From positions 744,001 through 808,000 of the forward strand of contig CAVOQQ010000003.1 in assembly GCA_963698395.1 (NCBI GenBank): 64,000 nucleotides of DNA. Reading direction: 5' to 3'. The translations under genes were made by a program, and so were the position numbers. Source of the stretch: JBBQUN01 sp963698395 (lineage in GTDB: Bacteria > Actinomycetota > Acidimicrobiia > Acidimicrobiales > SZUA-35). A model generated the notes under the pieces. The model worked only from the letters and a program-made list of their open reading frames with translations. It was not told the DNA's origin and did not search any database. Of this stretch, positions 16,005-24,209 are shown piece after piece (position 1 is the stretch's first letter; every line of letters begins with the position of its first letter).

Positions 16005-17307
16005 GCGAGTCACACCAATCGGCGGCCGCTTCGCAGAAGCGATCGAGCTGCGCGTCGGTGACCGGGATCGAGAGTGCGATGAACCCCCGTCTCGCCAGGT
16101 AGAAGCCGGCATCGAGCATGTCGAAGAAGAACAGCTCTCGGTAACGCTCGTCGCTCGCGGTGAGGTCAGAAGGCGACCGAACCGGGCCGGGCACGGCGTG
16201 CACGTTCATCAACGAGCCAAGCCCCGACACACTCATCGGCAGGCCGGATCGTGCGAAGATCGCCGCCAGGTCGGCGCGTAGACGCTCACCCTTGTCGTTG
16301 AGCGCACCGATGGCGTCGGCGGTGGCGACCTGCTCGAGCGTTGCCACGCCGGCGGCCATCGTGAGCACGTTGTTGTTGAAGGTTCCGGCATGGCCGAGGG
16401 ACTCGAGACCTGCGTAGGGCCCATCGGTCGACGATCGGCCGGTGTCGAAGACCGACAGGATGTCGGCTCGCCCACCGAAGGCGCCGAAACTCATGCCGCC
16501 GGCGAGGTATTTGCCAAACGTGGTGAGGTCAGGCATCACGCCATAGCGCTGCTGCGCACCCCCAGGCGACAGGCGAGAGGTCATCACTTCGTCGAAGATC
16601 AGCAGACTTCCGTGCCGATCGCAGAGCGAGCGAAGCCCCTCGAGGAACGAGGGTTCACCGGGGATACAACCGCCGGAGCCGAGCATGGGTTCCACCACGA
16701 TCGCCGCGATCTCCTCGCCGCGACGTTCGAGGACGGAGGCCACCGAGTCGAGGTCGTTGAACGTCGCCACCTCGGTGTCGAACGGCACGTTGATCGCCCG
16801 ACCGCCGGCGCCGTAGGTCAGGACACCGCCGTGGTAGCCACCGTCGAAGACGATGATGGTCGACCGACCGGTGACGTGCCGAGCAGTGGCAATTGCCATC
16901 AGATTCGCTTCGGTGCCCGAATTCGTGAAGCGCACCCGTTCGAGCGACGGGAATCGGTCGACCATGAGCTCGGCGAAACGAATCTCGTTGGGATGGGTGG
17001 CGCCGAGTGCCCAGCCCGACGTCATGGCAGCAGCGACGGCATCGGCCACCGGCGTGGGGGAGTGGCCGGCCAACCCGGCGGTGTAGTTTCCGAGCAGATC
17101 GACCATGCGGTGACCGTCGACGTCGGTGAGCGTTGCCCCGTCGGCCTCCGCCACCCGGAAGGGAAAGGGATCGAAATGCAGAACGGTACGGGTGTGACCG
17201 CCGGGCAGGTAGCGAGCGGCCTCGTCGGCCAAGGCAGCGGATCTCGGCCGTTTGGCAACATAGGTTTCCCGAGCCGCATCGAGTCGTTCGTCGAGGGTCG
17301 TCGTCAC
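15994..17307 (-). CDS. Class III aminotransferase (glutamate-1-semialdehyde aminomutase-like)
   Basis: A 437-residue PLP enzyme of aminotransferase class III. FTNSGTEANLMAIATAR is the cofactor phosphate-binding block, LLIFDEVMTSR carries the PLP-ring Asp, and TTFGKYLAGG carries the Schiff-base Lys. The overall pattern (ARYLPGGHTR near the start, GHAGTFNNNVLTMAAG late) is closest to glutamate-1-semialdehyde 2,1-aminomutases. No heme genes surround it, so a HemL paralog acting on another amino-ketone substrate is at least as likely as HemL itself. Confidence 0.85.
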   Translation of the reverse strand: MTTTLDERLDAARETYVAKRPRSAALADEAARYLPGGHTRTVLHFDPFPFRVAEADGATLTDVDGHRMVDLLGNYTAGLAGHSPTPVADAVAAAMTSGWALGATHPNEIRFAELMVDRFPSLERVRFTNSGTEANLMAIATARHVTGRSTIIVFDGGYHGGVLTYGAGGRAINVPFDTEVATFNDLDSVASVLERRGEEIAAIVVEPMLGSGGCIPGEPSFLEGLRSLCDRHGSLLIFDEVMTSRLSPGGAQQRYGVMPDLTTFGKYLAGGMSFGAFGGRADILSVFDTGRSSTDGPYAGLESLGHAGTFNNNVLTMAAGVATLEQVATADAIGALNDKGERLRADLAAIFARSGLPMSVSGLGSLMNVHAVPGPVRSPSDLTASDERYRELFFFDMLDAGFYLARRGFIALSIPVTDAQLDRFCEAAADWCDSLSP

Positions 17308-17485
17308 GCTCGCGACGGTACTGGTCCGACGTTCGGATCGTCGAGGTCACGAGCTCGGGCGAATGCCATGCCTCGGGGCCTCGAGTGCGTCGACCTCGAT
17401 CGCCGTCAGTGGTCGGTATCGATCTCGTATGGAGGACGGGCCCCTCTGCGGTGCGCGTGTGGAGTGTTGCGCTCGATGCGCTCGG

Positions 17486-17503
17486 AGTGGTCAGTTGACC
17501 ACT
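17486..17503. promoter_or_regulatory. 18-bp palindrome, possible operator
   Basis: AGTGGTCA-GT-TGACCACT has perfect 8-bp arms and a 2-bp centre. GTGGTCA recurs at about 17575-17581. The shape suits a dimeric repressor, but no regulator gene is adjacent. Confidence 0.5.
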
Positions 17504-17607
17504 TTCTCGCGAGCCGCGCGTGGATCACCGCTGTTCGCGCGAGAATGACAGCGATGGTGTTTCAGGGGAAAACGTGGTCAGAAGCCCGGATACTCAACCT
17601 TTTGTGC

Positions 17608-17637
17608 TGTGGATAACTCTGTGGGGTTTGTGGACAG
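17608..17637 (-). promoter_or_regulatory. Pair of DnaA-box-like sites
   Basis: TGTGGATAA at 17608-17616 is the exact complement of the DnaA box TTATCCACA. TGTGGACAG at 17629-17637 differs from the complement of TTGTCCACA by one base. Both are in the same orientation, 21 bp apart, within an intergenic stretch about 17 kb from dnaN. Confidence 0.55.
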
Positions 17638-17918
17638 TAGTCGAGTGTCACCACCGGTCATGGAGGCTCGGATGACCGTCGCCACCACACTGGGTGACAT
17701 CCAGATGAACACGGTGCGTCGTGTCCAGCACTGCCTCACGCTGGCGCCTTGCCGCCCGCATCGGGCGGTGTCGGCCGCTCGCACCGGCGACGGTCATATC
17801 GGCGACCTTAGATGTCATACCGGCGACGTAGCCTTCGGGTCACTCGCCCGGTGTGTCGCTCCGGTGCCGCCTCGCCGATGTGCATCGGCCATCGACGCAA
17901 CAACGAACGAGACACCGC

Positions 17919-19286
17919 ATGTCACCCTCCTCACCTACGAACGCCGCACCTACGAACGCCGCACCGCCACCACGAACAACGCCGTCGCCGTCGACCGCAG
18001 ACTCGTCCGATGCAACGGGTGCCGATTGGCACCGGCTCGAGACCCGCCTGCTCGATCTGGTCACCGAGGCCTACGACCAGGGTTGGCAGCCGGCCGAGCT
18101 GCTACGCCAGGCGCGACGCCAGGCCACACGCCCGGCGTTCGCTCTTGCCATGCTGGCGATCGCAGCCGATCATCGATCACGCCCGAGCAGCGCCTACCAC
18201 CCGCTCTGGCTCGAACAGATCGAGGGGCTCGACCTGCCGATCGACGACGCCACCGGCGGTTGGCTCCGTCGTGCGCTCGACGACCCGACGCCTCCGAGCC
18301 CCTCTCCTGTCGCCGACGGGGCGGTTGCCGGCTCGCCACGCGGCGATGCTTCACCGGGTGATCGCCGGGGCGCTCGTGCCGGTGCCGACGCGATCGCCGA
18401 CGCGATCGCCGACGACGCCTGGTCGCTCTTCCTTGCCTGGGCAACGCCACCGGAGCTGCCATGCCTGCTTCCACCACCGGTGGGTGTCAGGGCGCGATTG
18501 ATCGTCGACCTTGCCGGCTCGACCGCACCCAACCCCATCCTCGACAAGGTGCGGGCGCTGCTTGCCAAGGCCGAAGCCACCACGTTCGAGGCCGAGGCCG
18601 AGGCGTTCACCGTCAAGGCGCACGAGCTGATGGCGAGGCACCTGATCGACGATGCCGTTCTGGCGGCCGGCCGCCGCAGCACCGGACGCACCACGGCCCG
18701 GCCGATCACCATTCGTCTCCCGATCGACGCGCCCTACGCCGCCCCGAAAGCCACCCTCATCGCCGTGGTCGCCGATGCCGGCGGGTGCCGCGCCGTGCAC
18801 CACCAGTCATTGGGTCTCACCTCGGTGGTCGGTCACGCCGCCGATGTGGCCGCCGTCGAACTGCTCTTCACCTCACTCCTGGTCCAGGCGCAGAGCGCCA
18901 TGCATGAACAGGCTCGACTGGGTGAGGCGCACCGTCGCCGCGGGTTTCGATCGGCGTTTCTGACAGCGTTCGCGTACCGAGTGGGGGAGCGGCTGCGAGA
19001 AGGCAACGATGCGGTCCGTCGCTCGGTCGAGGAGGCAACCGGTCAGAGCCTCGTGCCGGTGCTCGCCGAGCGGACGGCTGCGGTCCAAGACGCCTTCGAC
19101 GAGATCTTCACCGATGTCGTCACCCGACGACCCCCACGCCGGTGGGACCACCGTGGGGCAGCTTCGGGCCGCAACGCCGCCAACCGAGCCCAGCTCGACA
19201 CCCCTGCGATACCCGGCGCCGGCGGTGACACGTCGCCAACCGGCCGACGGCGTCTGGCCGGTCCGAAAGACAACGGCTCCAGTTGA
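17919..19286 (+). CDS. DUF2786-domain protein
   Basis: A 455-residue soluble protein. The DUF2786 motif lies near the middle: ILDKVRALLAKAEATTFEAEAEAF followed by TVKAHELMARHLID. A second region (residues about 290-400) ends with a DUF7168-like segment including GFRSAFLTAFAYRVGERL. The N terminus and C-terminal 50 residues are low-complexity, rich in Pro, Ala, Thr and Gly. The function of DUF2786 proteins is unknown; they are common in actinobacteria and phages. ATG 17919 is taken as start, and an in-frame CTG/GTG-type extension to 17853 cannot be excluded. Confidence 0.75.
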   Translation: MSPSSPTNAAPTNAAPPPRTTPSPSTADSSDATGADWHRLETRLLDLVTEAYDQGWQPAELLRQARRQATRPAFALAMLAIAADHRSRPSSAYHPLWLEQIEGLDLPIDDATGGWLRRALDDPTPPSPSPVADGAVAGSPRGDASPGDRRGARAGADAIADAIADDAWSLFLAWATPPELPCLLPPPVGVRARLIVDLAGSTAPNPILDKVRALLAKAEATTFEAEAEAFTVKAHELMARHLIDDAVLAAGRRSTGRTTARPITIRLPIDAPYAAPKATLIAVVADAGGCRAVHHQSLGLTSVVGHAADVAAVELLFTSLLVQAQSAMHEQARLGEAHRRRGFRSAFLTAFAYRVGERLREGNDAVRRSVEEATGQSLVPVLAERTAAVQDAFDEIFTDVVTRRPPRRWDHRGAASGRNAANRAQLDTPAIPGAGGDTSPTGRRRLAGPKDNGSS

Positions 19287-19322
19287 CCGAGCCTTGATCT
19301 CGGCTGTTCGGATCCATTGACT

Positions 19323-19964
19323 ATGCTCTCGCCAGTCATGAGCATCCTGTCCGGTCCCTTCTCGACGCTGCTGGCTGCACTGCTGCTCTCGGGTGCCGAC
19401 AAGCTCCTGCGGCCGGACGCCGCCGCTCGAGCTCTTGCCACCGCCGGCTTGATTCCAGGACCCTCATCCCGCCAACTCCGGACCGGACGAGCGATTGCAA
19501 GGGTCTTGGGCGTCGTCGAGGTGGCCGCCGGTGTCGGCGCCGCCTACTCCCTGCTCGTTCTCGAGGCCACCGATGCTCGGCTCGTGTCGGCGGTCGTCGG
19601 GGTGGCGCTCGTCTACCTGGGTTTCGCCTGGTTCCTCCGTCGTATCGAGGCAGTCAGTCCCGGTGCCTCGTGTGGCTGTTTCGGCAGTGGATCGGCCAGC
19701 GGCGCCCTCCACATCATCGCCAACCTCGCTGCCGCTGCGCTCGCCGTCGCCACGGCGGTCACCATCGTGGTGGCCCCGAGCGATCAATCGCTTCGCCAGT
19801 TGCTCGGCAGCGACCTCACCGTCGTTCCGTTGGTCGCCGCCGCGTTCACCGGTGGACTGATGTTGCTCCTCACACCATCACTGGTCGCCGATGTCCGGCG
19901 AGCGCGAACTGGCTCGACCTCGTCGGTGCCCCTTTTCACGGTCTCGAGGTCGATCAGTCCATGA
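19323..19964 (+). CDS. MauE/DoxX-like membrane protein
   Basis: A 213-residue protein with about five membrane helices, including FSTLLAALLLSGADKLLRP near the start and a cytoplasmic-side SCGCFGSG motif after the fourth helix. The Ser-Cys-x-Cys-Phe-Gly motif and DoxX-like fold identify the MauE-like family, which in methylamine dehydrogenase clusters helps pass reducing equivalents or disulfides across the membrane. The stop overlaps the next start (ATGA at 19961-19964), so the exported Cys-rich protein that follows is probably its partner. ATG 19338 is an alternative start. Confidence 0.82.
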   Translation: MLSPVMSILSGPFSTLLAALLLSGADKLLRPDAAARALATAGLIPGPSSRQLRTGRAIARVLGVVEVAAGVGAAYSLLVLEATDARLVSAVVGVALVYLGFAWFLRRIEAVSPGASCGCFGSGSASGALHIIANLAAAALAVATAVTIVVAPSDQSLRQLLGSDLTVVPLVAAAFTGGLMLLLTPSLVADVRRARTGSTSSVPLFTVSRSISP

Positions 19965-21229
19965 CCTTCTCCACCACGCTCACCGATCACCTCGCGTCGG
20001 TTCTCGACCGGCGGACGAGCCGTCGCGGGTTCGTCGGCCGTACCGCGCTCGTCGGCAGTGCCGTGGCGGTGAGCGGCACCGACTACCTACTTCGCCCGGG
20101 TACCGCCTATGCAGCCATCTGTCGGTGTCCGCGCCAAGCGATCAACGGCAGCGAACGGCAATGCGGCTGCGGGGATCTCTGCTGTGATGGGTACACCGAG
20201 TTCTGCTGTCAGATCTACGGCGAGAACTCCTGCCCGACCGACACGGTCCTCGCCGGATGGTGGAAGGTCGACAACTCGACGTTCTGCGATGGCGCAGCCC
20301 GCTACTACATGGACTGCAACCAGACGAGCCCGAACTGCACCTGTGGTGCTCGAGGGGTGTGCCGCCCTGCCGACAACTCCTGCAGCTGTCGGTCCTGTGA
20401 CAGTCGCGCCGACGGCTGCACCACGTTCCGCTACGGCAACTGCAACAACGACATTGCGTGTGTCGGACCCATCATGTGTCGAGTCGTCACCTGTACCAAG
20501 CCGTGGGAGATCGACCCTGGCTGCTCGACAGTGGCCCGCACCGATCCGGCCACGGCCTTTCATCACCGCCCCTGCCTCGAGGCACCGATCGAGCCGACCG
20601 CCGAAGCGCTGGCCTTCGCCTCGGCCCTCTTCATCGACTACCTCGAACGGCCACCGACCGAGAGCGAACATCTCGAATACGCCACCCGGTTCACCAGTGG
20701 TGAGAACCGCAGCCGGATCTCGTCCTCGCTGGCAACGAGCTCGGTCTATGTGGGGTTCTTCGTCGATTCGATCTATCAATCGGTGTTCGGTCGAGCGGCA
20801 GACCCCGCCGGGCGTGACTACTGGACCGAGCGAATCGTCGGCGGCGTCACACCGGCCGAGGTGGCCATACTCTTCTACGGCTCCGAGGAGTTCTACTCGA
20901 GTTCCGGCGGTGTGGCGGCCTACGTCACCCGGCTCTATCAAGAGATCCTCGGCCGCGAACCCGAGCCCGACGGTTTCGAATTCTGGGTCGATCAGGTCGA
21001 GGTCAACGACGATCGTCTCGGCATTGCCGACTCGTTCTACTCCTCGATCGAATCTCGCCGCCGCCGGGTTGCCGATCTGTACCGACGGTTCCTCGATCGA
21101 GAGCCCGACGACGCAGGCCTCGAGTATTGGGCCGAGCAGCTGCTCGTCGAAGACGATCTGGAGCTGGCGGCGTTCCTGTCGGGCAGTGAGGAATATCTCA
21201 ACCGGGCCCTCGCCAGGTTCGCGCCATGA
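19961..21229 (+). CDS. Tat-exported Cys-rich MauA-like domain fused to DUF4214 repeats
   Basis: A 422-residue protein. A twin-arginine signal (SRRGFVGRTALVGSAVAV, residues 20-37) precedes a 150-residue region with 24 cysteines between 54 and 205. That region follows the spacing of methylamine dehydrogenase light chain: CPxxTxLAxxW (Trp100/Trp101), YYMDCN, CTC, then NNDIACVG. In true light chains the last segment reads NDIIWC, whose Trp is half of the tryptophan tryptophylquinone cofactor; here it is Ala166, so that cofactor cannot form in the usual way. Residues 215-420 form DUF4214 repeats (GRAADPAGRDYW, GREPEPDGFEFW, DREPDDAGLEYW). It is coupled by ATGA to the MauE-like gene. Confidence 0.85.
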   Translation: MTFSTTLTDHLASVLDRRTSRRGFVGRTALVGSAVAVSGTDYLLRPGTAYAAICRCPRQAINGSERQCGCGDLCCDGYTEFCCQIYGENSCPTDTVLAGWWKVDNSTFCDGAARYYMDCNQTSPNCTCGARGVCRPADNSCSCRSCDSRADGCTTFRYGNCNNDIACVGPIMCRVVTCTKPWEIDPGCSTVARTDPATAFHHRPCLEAPIEPTAEALAFASALFIDYLERPPTESEHLEYATRFTSGENRSRISSSLATSSVYVGFFVDSIYQSVFGRAADPAGRDYWTERIVGGVTPAEVAILFYGSEEFYSSSGGVAAYVTRLYQEILGREPEPDGFEFWVDQVEVNDDRLGIADSFYSSIESRRRRVADLYRRFLDREPDDAGLEYWAEQLLVEDDLELAAFLSGSEEYLNRALARFAP

Positions 21230-21272
21230 CCTGCCACGGAAGGGCCGTGAACCACCCCCGAAGGACCGCATC

Positions 21273-22058
21273 GTGACCATCGTCGTTTGGCTTCTCGTCG
21301 CCATCGTCAGCCTGCTGTGTCTCCTCGTGGTGGGCCTCCTCCGTAGTCACGCAGTGATTCTTCGAGCACTGCACGACGCCGGTATCGACCTCGACCCCGA
21401 TCGCCATGCTGCTGCTCCACCCGCCAACCGCCTTCGCCCCTCGGTCGAGTTCACTTCCGATACCGAGCCAACGATTCGCACCATCGACGGCGTCCCGGGT
21501 CCGGCGAACGTCACCGGCATGCGGGTGCCCGATCTCGTTGGTGTCACTCCCACAGGTGGAGCCCGCACGGTCGCGGTCAACGATCGCGGCGCCACCCTCC
21601 TCGCCTTTCTCACCACTGGATGCGCAACGTGCGCCACCTTCTGGTCGGAGTTCGCCAACGGCGTGCACCTGCCGGCCAACACTCGACTCGTCATCGTGAC
21701 GAAGGGCGGCAACGACGAAAGCCCGGCCGACATCGCCGCCATGGCACCGGCGGGGGTGGTCACAATCGCTTCGAGCGAAGCGTGGGACGACTACCGCATT
21801 CCCGTTGCTCCCTATTTCGTGCTCGTCGACGGCCGTCGCGGTGTGGTCGCCGGCGAAGGCGCAGCACACAGCTGGGCGTTGGTCTCACAGCTGCTCGATC
21901 GTGCGCTCGCCGATGCCGGCTACGCCGAGGGCGAGCTGCGTCGGCGAGACATTCTGCTCGGACGTCGCCGCCACGAGCGAGTCGATCTCGACCTGCGAGA
22001 CGCCGGCATCGTGCCCGGAGACCCGCGCCTCTACCACGGTCGTATCGAACCCGAATGA
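21273..22058 (+). CDS. MauD-like membrane-anchored thioredoxin
   Basis: A 261-residue protein. An N-terminal membrane anchor (IVVWLLVAIVSLLCLLVVGLL) is followed by a thioredoxin-fold domain with the redox motif CATC (Cys117, Cys120) and cis-Pro180 in VAPYFVLVDG. The pattern GCATCATFW matches MauD-type disulfide oxidoreductases of methylamine dehydrogenase loci, which fold the Cys-rich light chain outside the membrane. It lies directly after the MauA-like gene, so it is likely that protein's disulfide-handling partner. AAGGA precedes the GTG start. Confidence 0.85.
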   Translation: MTIVVWLLVAIVSLLCLLVVGLLRSHAVILRALHDAGIDLDPDRHAAAPPANRLRPSVEFTSDTEPTIRTIDGVPGPANVTGMRVPDLVGVTPTGGARTVAVNDRGATLLAFLTTGCATCATFWSEFANGVHLPANTRLVIVTKGGNDESPADIAAMAPAGVVTIASSEAWDDYRIPVAPYFVLVDGRRGVVAGEGAAHSWALVSQLLDRALADAGYAEGELRRRDILLGRRRHERVDLDLRDAGIVPGDPRLYHGRIEPE

Positions 22059-22129
22059 GCAGCTCCGTCCTCGTCATCGGCATGGTGGCAGCGGTTCTCG
22101 GTGCCATTCGATCGACCTGGTCACCCTGA
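22055..22129 (+). CDS. Possible 24-residue membrane peptide
   Basis: A short frame starting at an ATGA overlap with the MauD-like gene and ending 9 bp before the next gene encodes MSSSVLVIGMVAAVLGAIRS..., which could span a membrane once. The overlap and fit between genes are suggestive, but a chance frame of this length is easy to get. Confidence 0.3.
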   Translation: MSSSVLVIGMVAAVLGAIRSTWSP

Positions 22130-22138
22130 GGTGAGTCG

Positions 22139-22738
22139 ATGCTGTCCAGCATCCACCCCCTCGGTGAGCGGGGTCGACGAAACAACTTCGCGACGACCGC
22201 CGGAGCGTTCGTCATCGGCAGCCTGTTCGGTGGCGCGCTGACCGGATTCGTGTTCGGCGCTGCCGGCGAAGCCCTCGATCGAGTCATCGGGCCCATCGGC
22301 GAGCGTCAGCGCCTCGTCGTGCTCCTGTTCGTCGGTGTTGTTGCGCTCGGTTTCGATCTGAGTGGCCGGTCGCTGCCCTCGATCGAGCGACAGGTCAACG
22401 AGAACTGGCTCGGTGAGTTCCGGGGCTGGGTCTACGGGCTCGGTTTTGGCGTGCAGTTGGGCGCCGGAATCGCCACCTACATCACCGCTTCCGTCGTGCT
22501 GCTCTGGTTGATGGCCATGCTCGTCGTCGGATCGGTCGCTGCCGCCGTGCTCATCGGCGCGACCTTTGGCTTGATCCGTGGGTCCTCCATCGTCTTCGCT
22601 CGGTCGATCACGAGTCCCGAACGTCTGGTTGCGCTCCATCGCCGGCTGCATCAGTCGGTCGGTCGTGTGCGGGTGCTCACTCGCGCCGCCCTCGCGGCCT
22701 TGACCGTCGCCACGGCCGTGGTTGCCGTCGGCGCATGA
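22139..22738 (+). CDS. Integral membrane protein of the MauE/MauA-like operon
   Basis: A 199-residue protein with about four hydrophobic segments: TAGAFVIGSLFGGALTGFVFG, LVVLLFVGVVALGFDL, YITASVVLLWLMAMLVVGSV and VLTRAALAALTVATAVVAV. A Gly-rich GFGVQLGAGIATYIT helix separates the second and third. There are no Cys residues, so it is not itself a redox carrier. I do not recognise the family; the Gly-rich helices are loosely reminiscent of CcdA/DsbD-type transporters. Position between the MauD-like gene and a small soluble protein suggests a role in the same exported system. Confidence 0.65.
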   Translation: MLSSIHPLGERGRRNNFATTAGAFVIGSLFGGALTGFVFGAAGEALDRVIGPIGERQRLVVLLFVGVVALGFDLSGRSLPSIERQVNENWLGEFRGWVYGLGFGVQLGAGIATYITASVVLLWLMAMLVVGSVAAAVLIGATFGLIRGSSIVFARSITSPERLVALHRRLHQSVGRVRVLTRAALAALTVATAVVAVGA

Positions 22739-22751
22739 AAGGACATCGAGC

Positions 22752-23237
22752 GTGAATCAGCGCAACGACGACTCCTCGCTCACCATGATGCGCACCGCTG
22801 CGATGCGACTCGGCCTGCCGCCGGGGTGGGAAGCCGAGATCGATGCGGGCTCGGGCGAGGCCGAGGCCGCCGGCCCCTCGGTGTCCACGCCCCGTGTGCA
22901 TGTCGCCAACTTCGCACTGCCGGCCGAGCGAGGCGACTTCGGCAGCGGTGCCGTCGAGCGAATGCAGTCAGGCAACGTACTGATCTGCTTGCTCGAGGAA
23001 GACCGGTCCGTGATCGGCACCCGTTTGTTCGATCACGAGGGGCTGCCGGTTCTCACGGTCGACGACTTCTCGCCGACGGGCATGCAACGTCCGATCCGTG
23101 GGCAGTCGGGAGCCCAGAAGTTCTTCCATGCCAACGGACGTGCCTTTGCGCTCTATGTCGTCGTCGGCAGCCACCTCTCCCGAGCGTCGTTCATCGACGA
23201 GATCAACCGGGTCATTGCCGCCATCGAGATCGTCTGA
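22752..23237 (+). CDS. Conserved small protein at the end of the MauE/MauA-like operon
   Basis: A 161-residue protein with no signal peptide and no membrane segment. It starts MNQRNDDSSLTMMRTAAMRLGLPPGWEAEI and then alternates strands and turns (VHVANFALP, VLICLLEED, AFALYVVVGSH), with a final helix FIDEINRVIAAIEIV. That layout resembles small chaperone-like alpha/beta proteins, but I do not recognise the family. AAAGGA at 22737-22742 supports the GTG start. It is the last gene of the operon, and a stem-loop follows. Confidence 0.65.
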   Translation: MNQRNDDSSLTMMRTAAMRLGLPPGWEAEIDAGSGEAEAAGPSVSTPRVHVANFALPAERGDFGSGAVERMQSGNVLICLLEEDRSVIGTRLFDHEGLPVLTVDDFSPTGMQRPIRGQSGAQKFFHANGRAFALYVVVGSHLSRASFIDEINRVIAAIEIV

Positions 23238-23245
23238 AGCCGGCC

Positions 23246-23267
23246 AGGGGAGTTCTTCGACTCCCTT
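23246..23267. terminator. Bidirectional terminator-like stem-loop
   Basis: AGGGGAGT (23246-23253) and ACTCCCTT (23260-23267) form an 8-bp stem with one wobble pair and a 6-nt loop between two convergent genes. Confidence 0.45.
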
Positions 23268-23270
23268 CGG

Positions 23271-23567
23271 TCAGTCGATCACGACGGTCAAGGACACCTC
23301 CACCGTCTCGCCGACGTCAACGCCGATCCGCTTGCGAATGTCCTTCTTCACCGGGAGCACGTAGGGCCCGGCGTTCTTCTGCGGAAAGACCGATGTCTTC
23401 CACTCGGTTCGGCCGATGCTCACGCGGACTCGGACGGAGCCGAAGCCACCGACGTCGGGGGCCAGGTCCCGAATGATCTCGCTCTCGTCTTCAGGGACGG
23501 TGAGGAAGACCCAGGAGCCATTCGAGTGCAACCACAGCGGCGCGTCGAAGTCGAAGGTCGGCTCCAT
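23271..23567 (-). CDS. DUF1905 domain protein
   Basis: A 98-residue single-domain protein of the DUF1905 beta-barrel family. Typical positions are SWVFLTVPEDESEIIRD near residue 18, VRVSIGRTEWKTSVFP in the middle and the ending YVLPVKKDIRKRIGVDVG. The fold is thought to bind a small ligand but the function is unknown. ATG 23567 has GAGG five bases upstream; a GTG at 23600 is in frame but less well supported. The gap to the cupin gene upstream is 7 bp, so the two are probably one operon. Confidence 0.85.
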   Translation of the reverse strand: MEPTFDFDAPLWLHSNGSWVFLTVPEDESEIIRDLAPDVGGFGSVRVRVSIGRTEWKTSVFPQKNAGPYVLPVKKDIRKRIGVDVGETVEVSLTVVID

Positions 23568-23574
23568 CGGTGCC

Positions 23575-24114
23575 TCAGCTGATTCCGCTGTGGTTGGCAC
23601 CCACCAACACCACCACCATCAGGCAGGTCTCGTCGAAGGGATTGCGCCATGCGTGCCGAGTGCCGTTCTGGATCACCGTGTCGCCGGCGCTCAGCTCACG
23701 AGTCTCGCCGTCGTCGAGCTCGAGCACGACCCGGCCCGAGACCACGAACTCGTAGTCGACGCTTGCAGTGGTGTGCATCCCCGGCGCGTCGGGCTCCATG
23801 TGGGCGGCCATGCCCGGAAGCACGGTTTCCATCTCGGCAATCGCCGCTTCGATGTCGAGGTCGTCGAAATCGATCTCCCCATCGGGCGGGACGCTGAAGA
23901 GTCCGAATCGGAAGCCGCCGACTGGCGGAAAGTACTGCACTGCGGGTGGAGCCGAACCGTCGTCGGGAAAGCTCACGGTGTCGTCGGCGCCCCAGAGCCG
24001 GAAGAAGTCCATGCCGGGAAGCAGCCCAATGTTGATCGGCTCGATGACCTCATCGCTTGCGAACACTGCCTTGCCGGACTCGTCATGACCGGTCACCACT
24101 CGTCTGATTCCCAT
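23575..24114 (-). CDS. Cupin-domain protein
   Basis: A 179-residue protein with a C-terminal cupin barrel: GMHTTASVDYEFVVSGRVVLELDDGETRELSAGD and a second motif NGTRHAWRNP. The first motif keeps only one of the usual metal His residues (GMHTT) and the second supplies His in TRHAW, so metal binding is plausible but incomplete. The N terminus (GIRRVVTGHDESGKAVF) is typical of cupins near aromatic or polyketide catabolism genes. The start is ATG 24114 with only a weak ribosome binding site. Confidence 0.8.
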   Translation of the reverse strand: MGIRRVVTGHDESGKAVFASDEVIEPINIGLLPGMDFFRLWGADDTVSFPDDGSAPPAVQYFPPVGGFRFGLFSVPPDGEIDFDDLDIEAAIAEMETVLPGMAAHMEPDAPGMHTTASVDYEFVVSGRVVLELDDGETRELSAGDTVIQNGTRHAWRNPFDETCLMVVVLVGANHSGIS

Positions 24115-24209
24115 GAGGCATCTTGTCACGGTCACCTCGGCCGAGCTCGTGGACCACGAGATCGCCGACGGACACGAGCGCCCCCGCGGGGTCATAGGGT
24201 GGGTGGCAG

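Larger units (their letters stand above)
17308..17918. other. 611-bp gene-free region with palindromes and DnaA-box-like sites
   Basis: No coding frame here has good support. The region holds an 18-bp palindrome (17486-17503), a looser repeat pair TCTCGCG (17505-17511) / CGCGAGA (17538-17544), and two DnaA-box-like sites at 17608-17637. Near 17940 a 15-bp direct repeat (TACGAACGCCGCACC) begins at the start of the next gene. It probably holds regulatory signals for the divergent genes. Confidence 0.55.

Noticed and set aside
19961..21229. Call as methylamine dehydrogenase light chain
   Set aside because: The second cofactor Trp is replaced by Ala and no heavy chain gene is present, so a functional amine dehydrogenase is unlikely.
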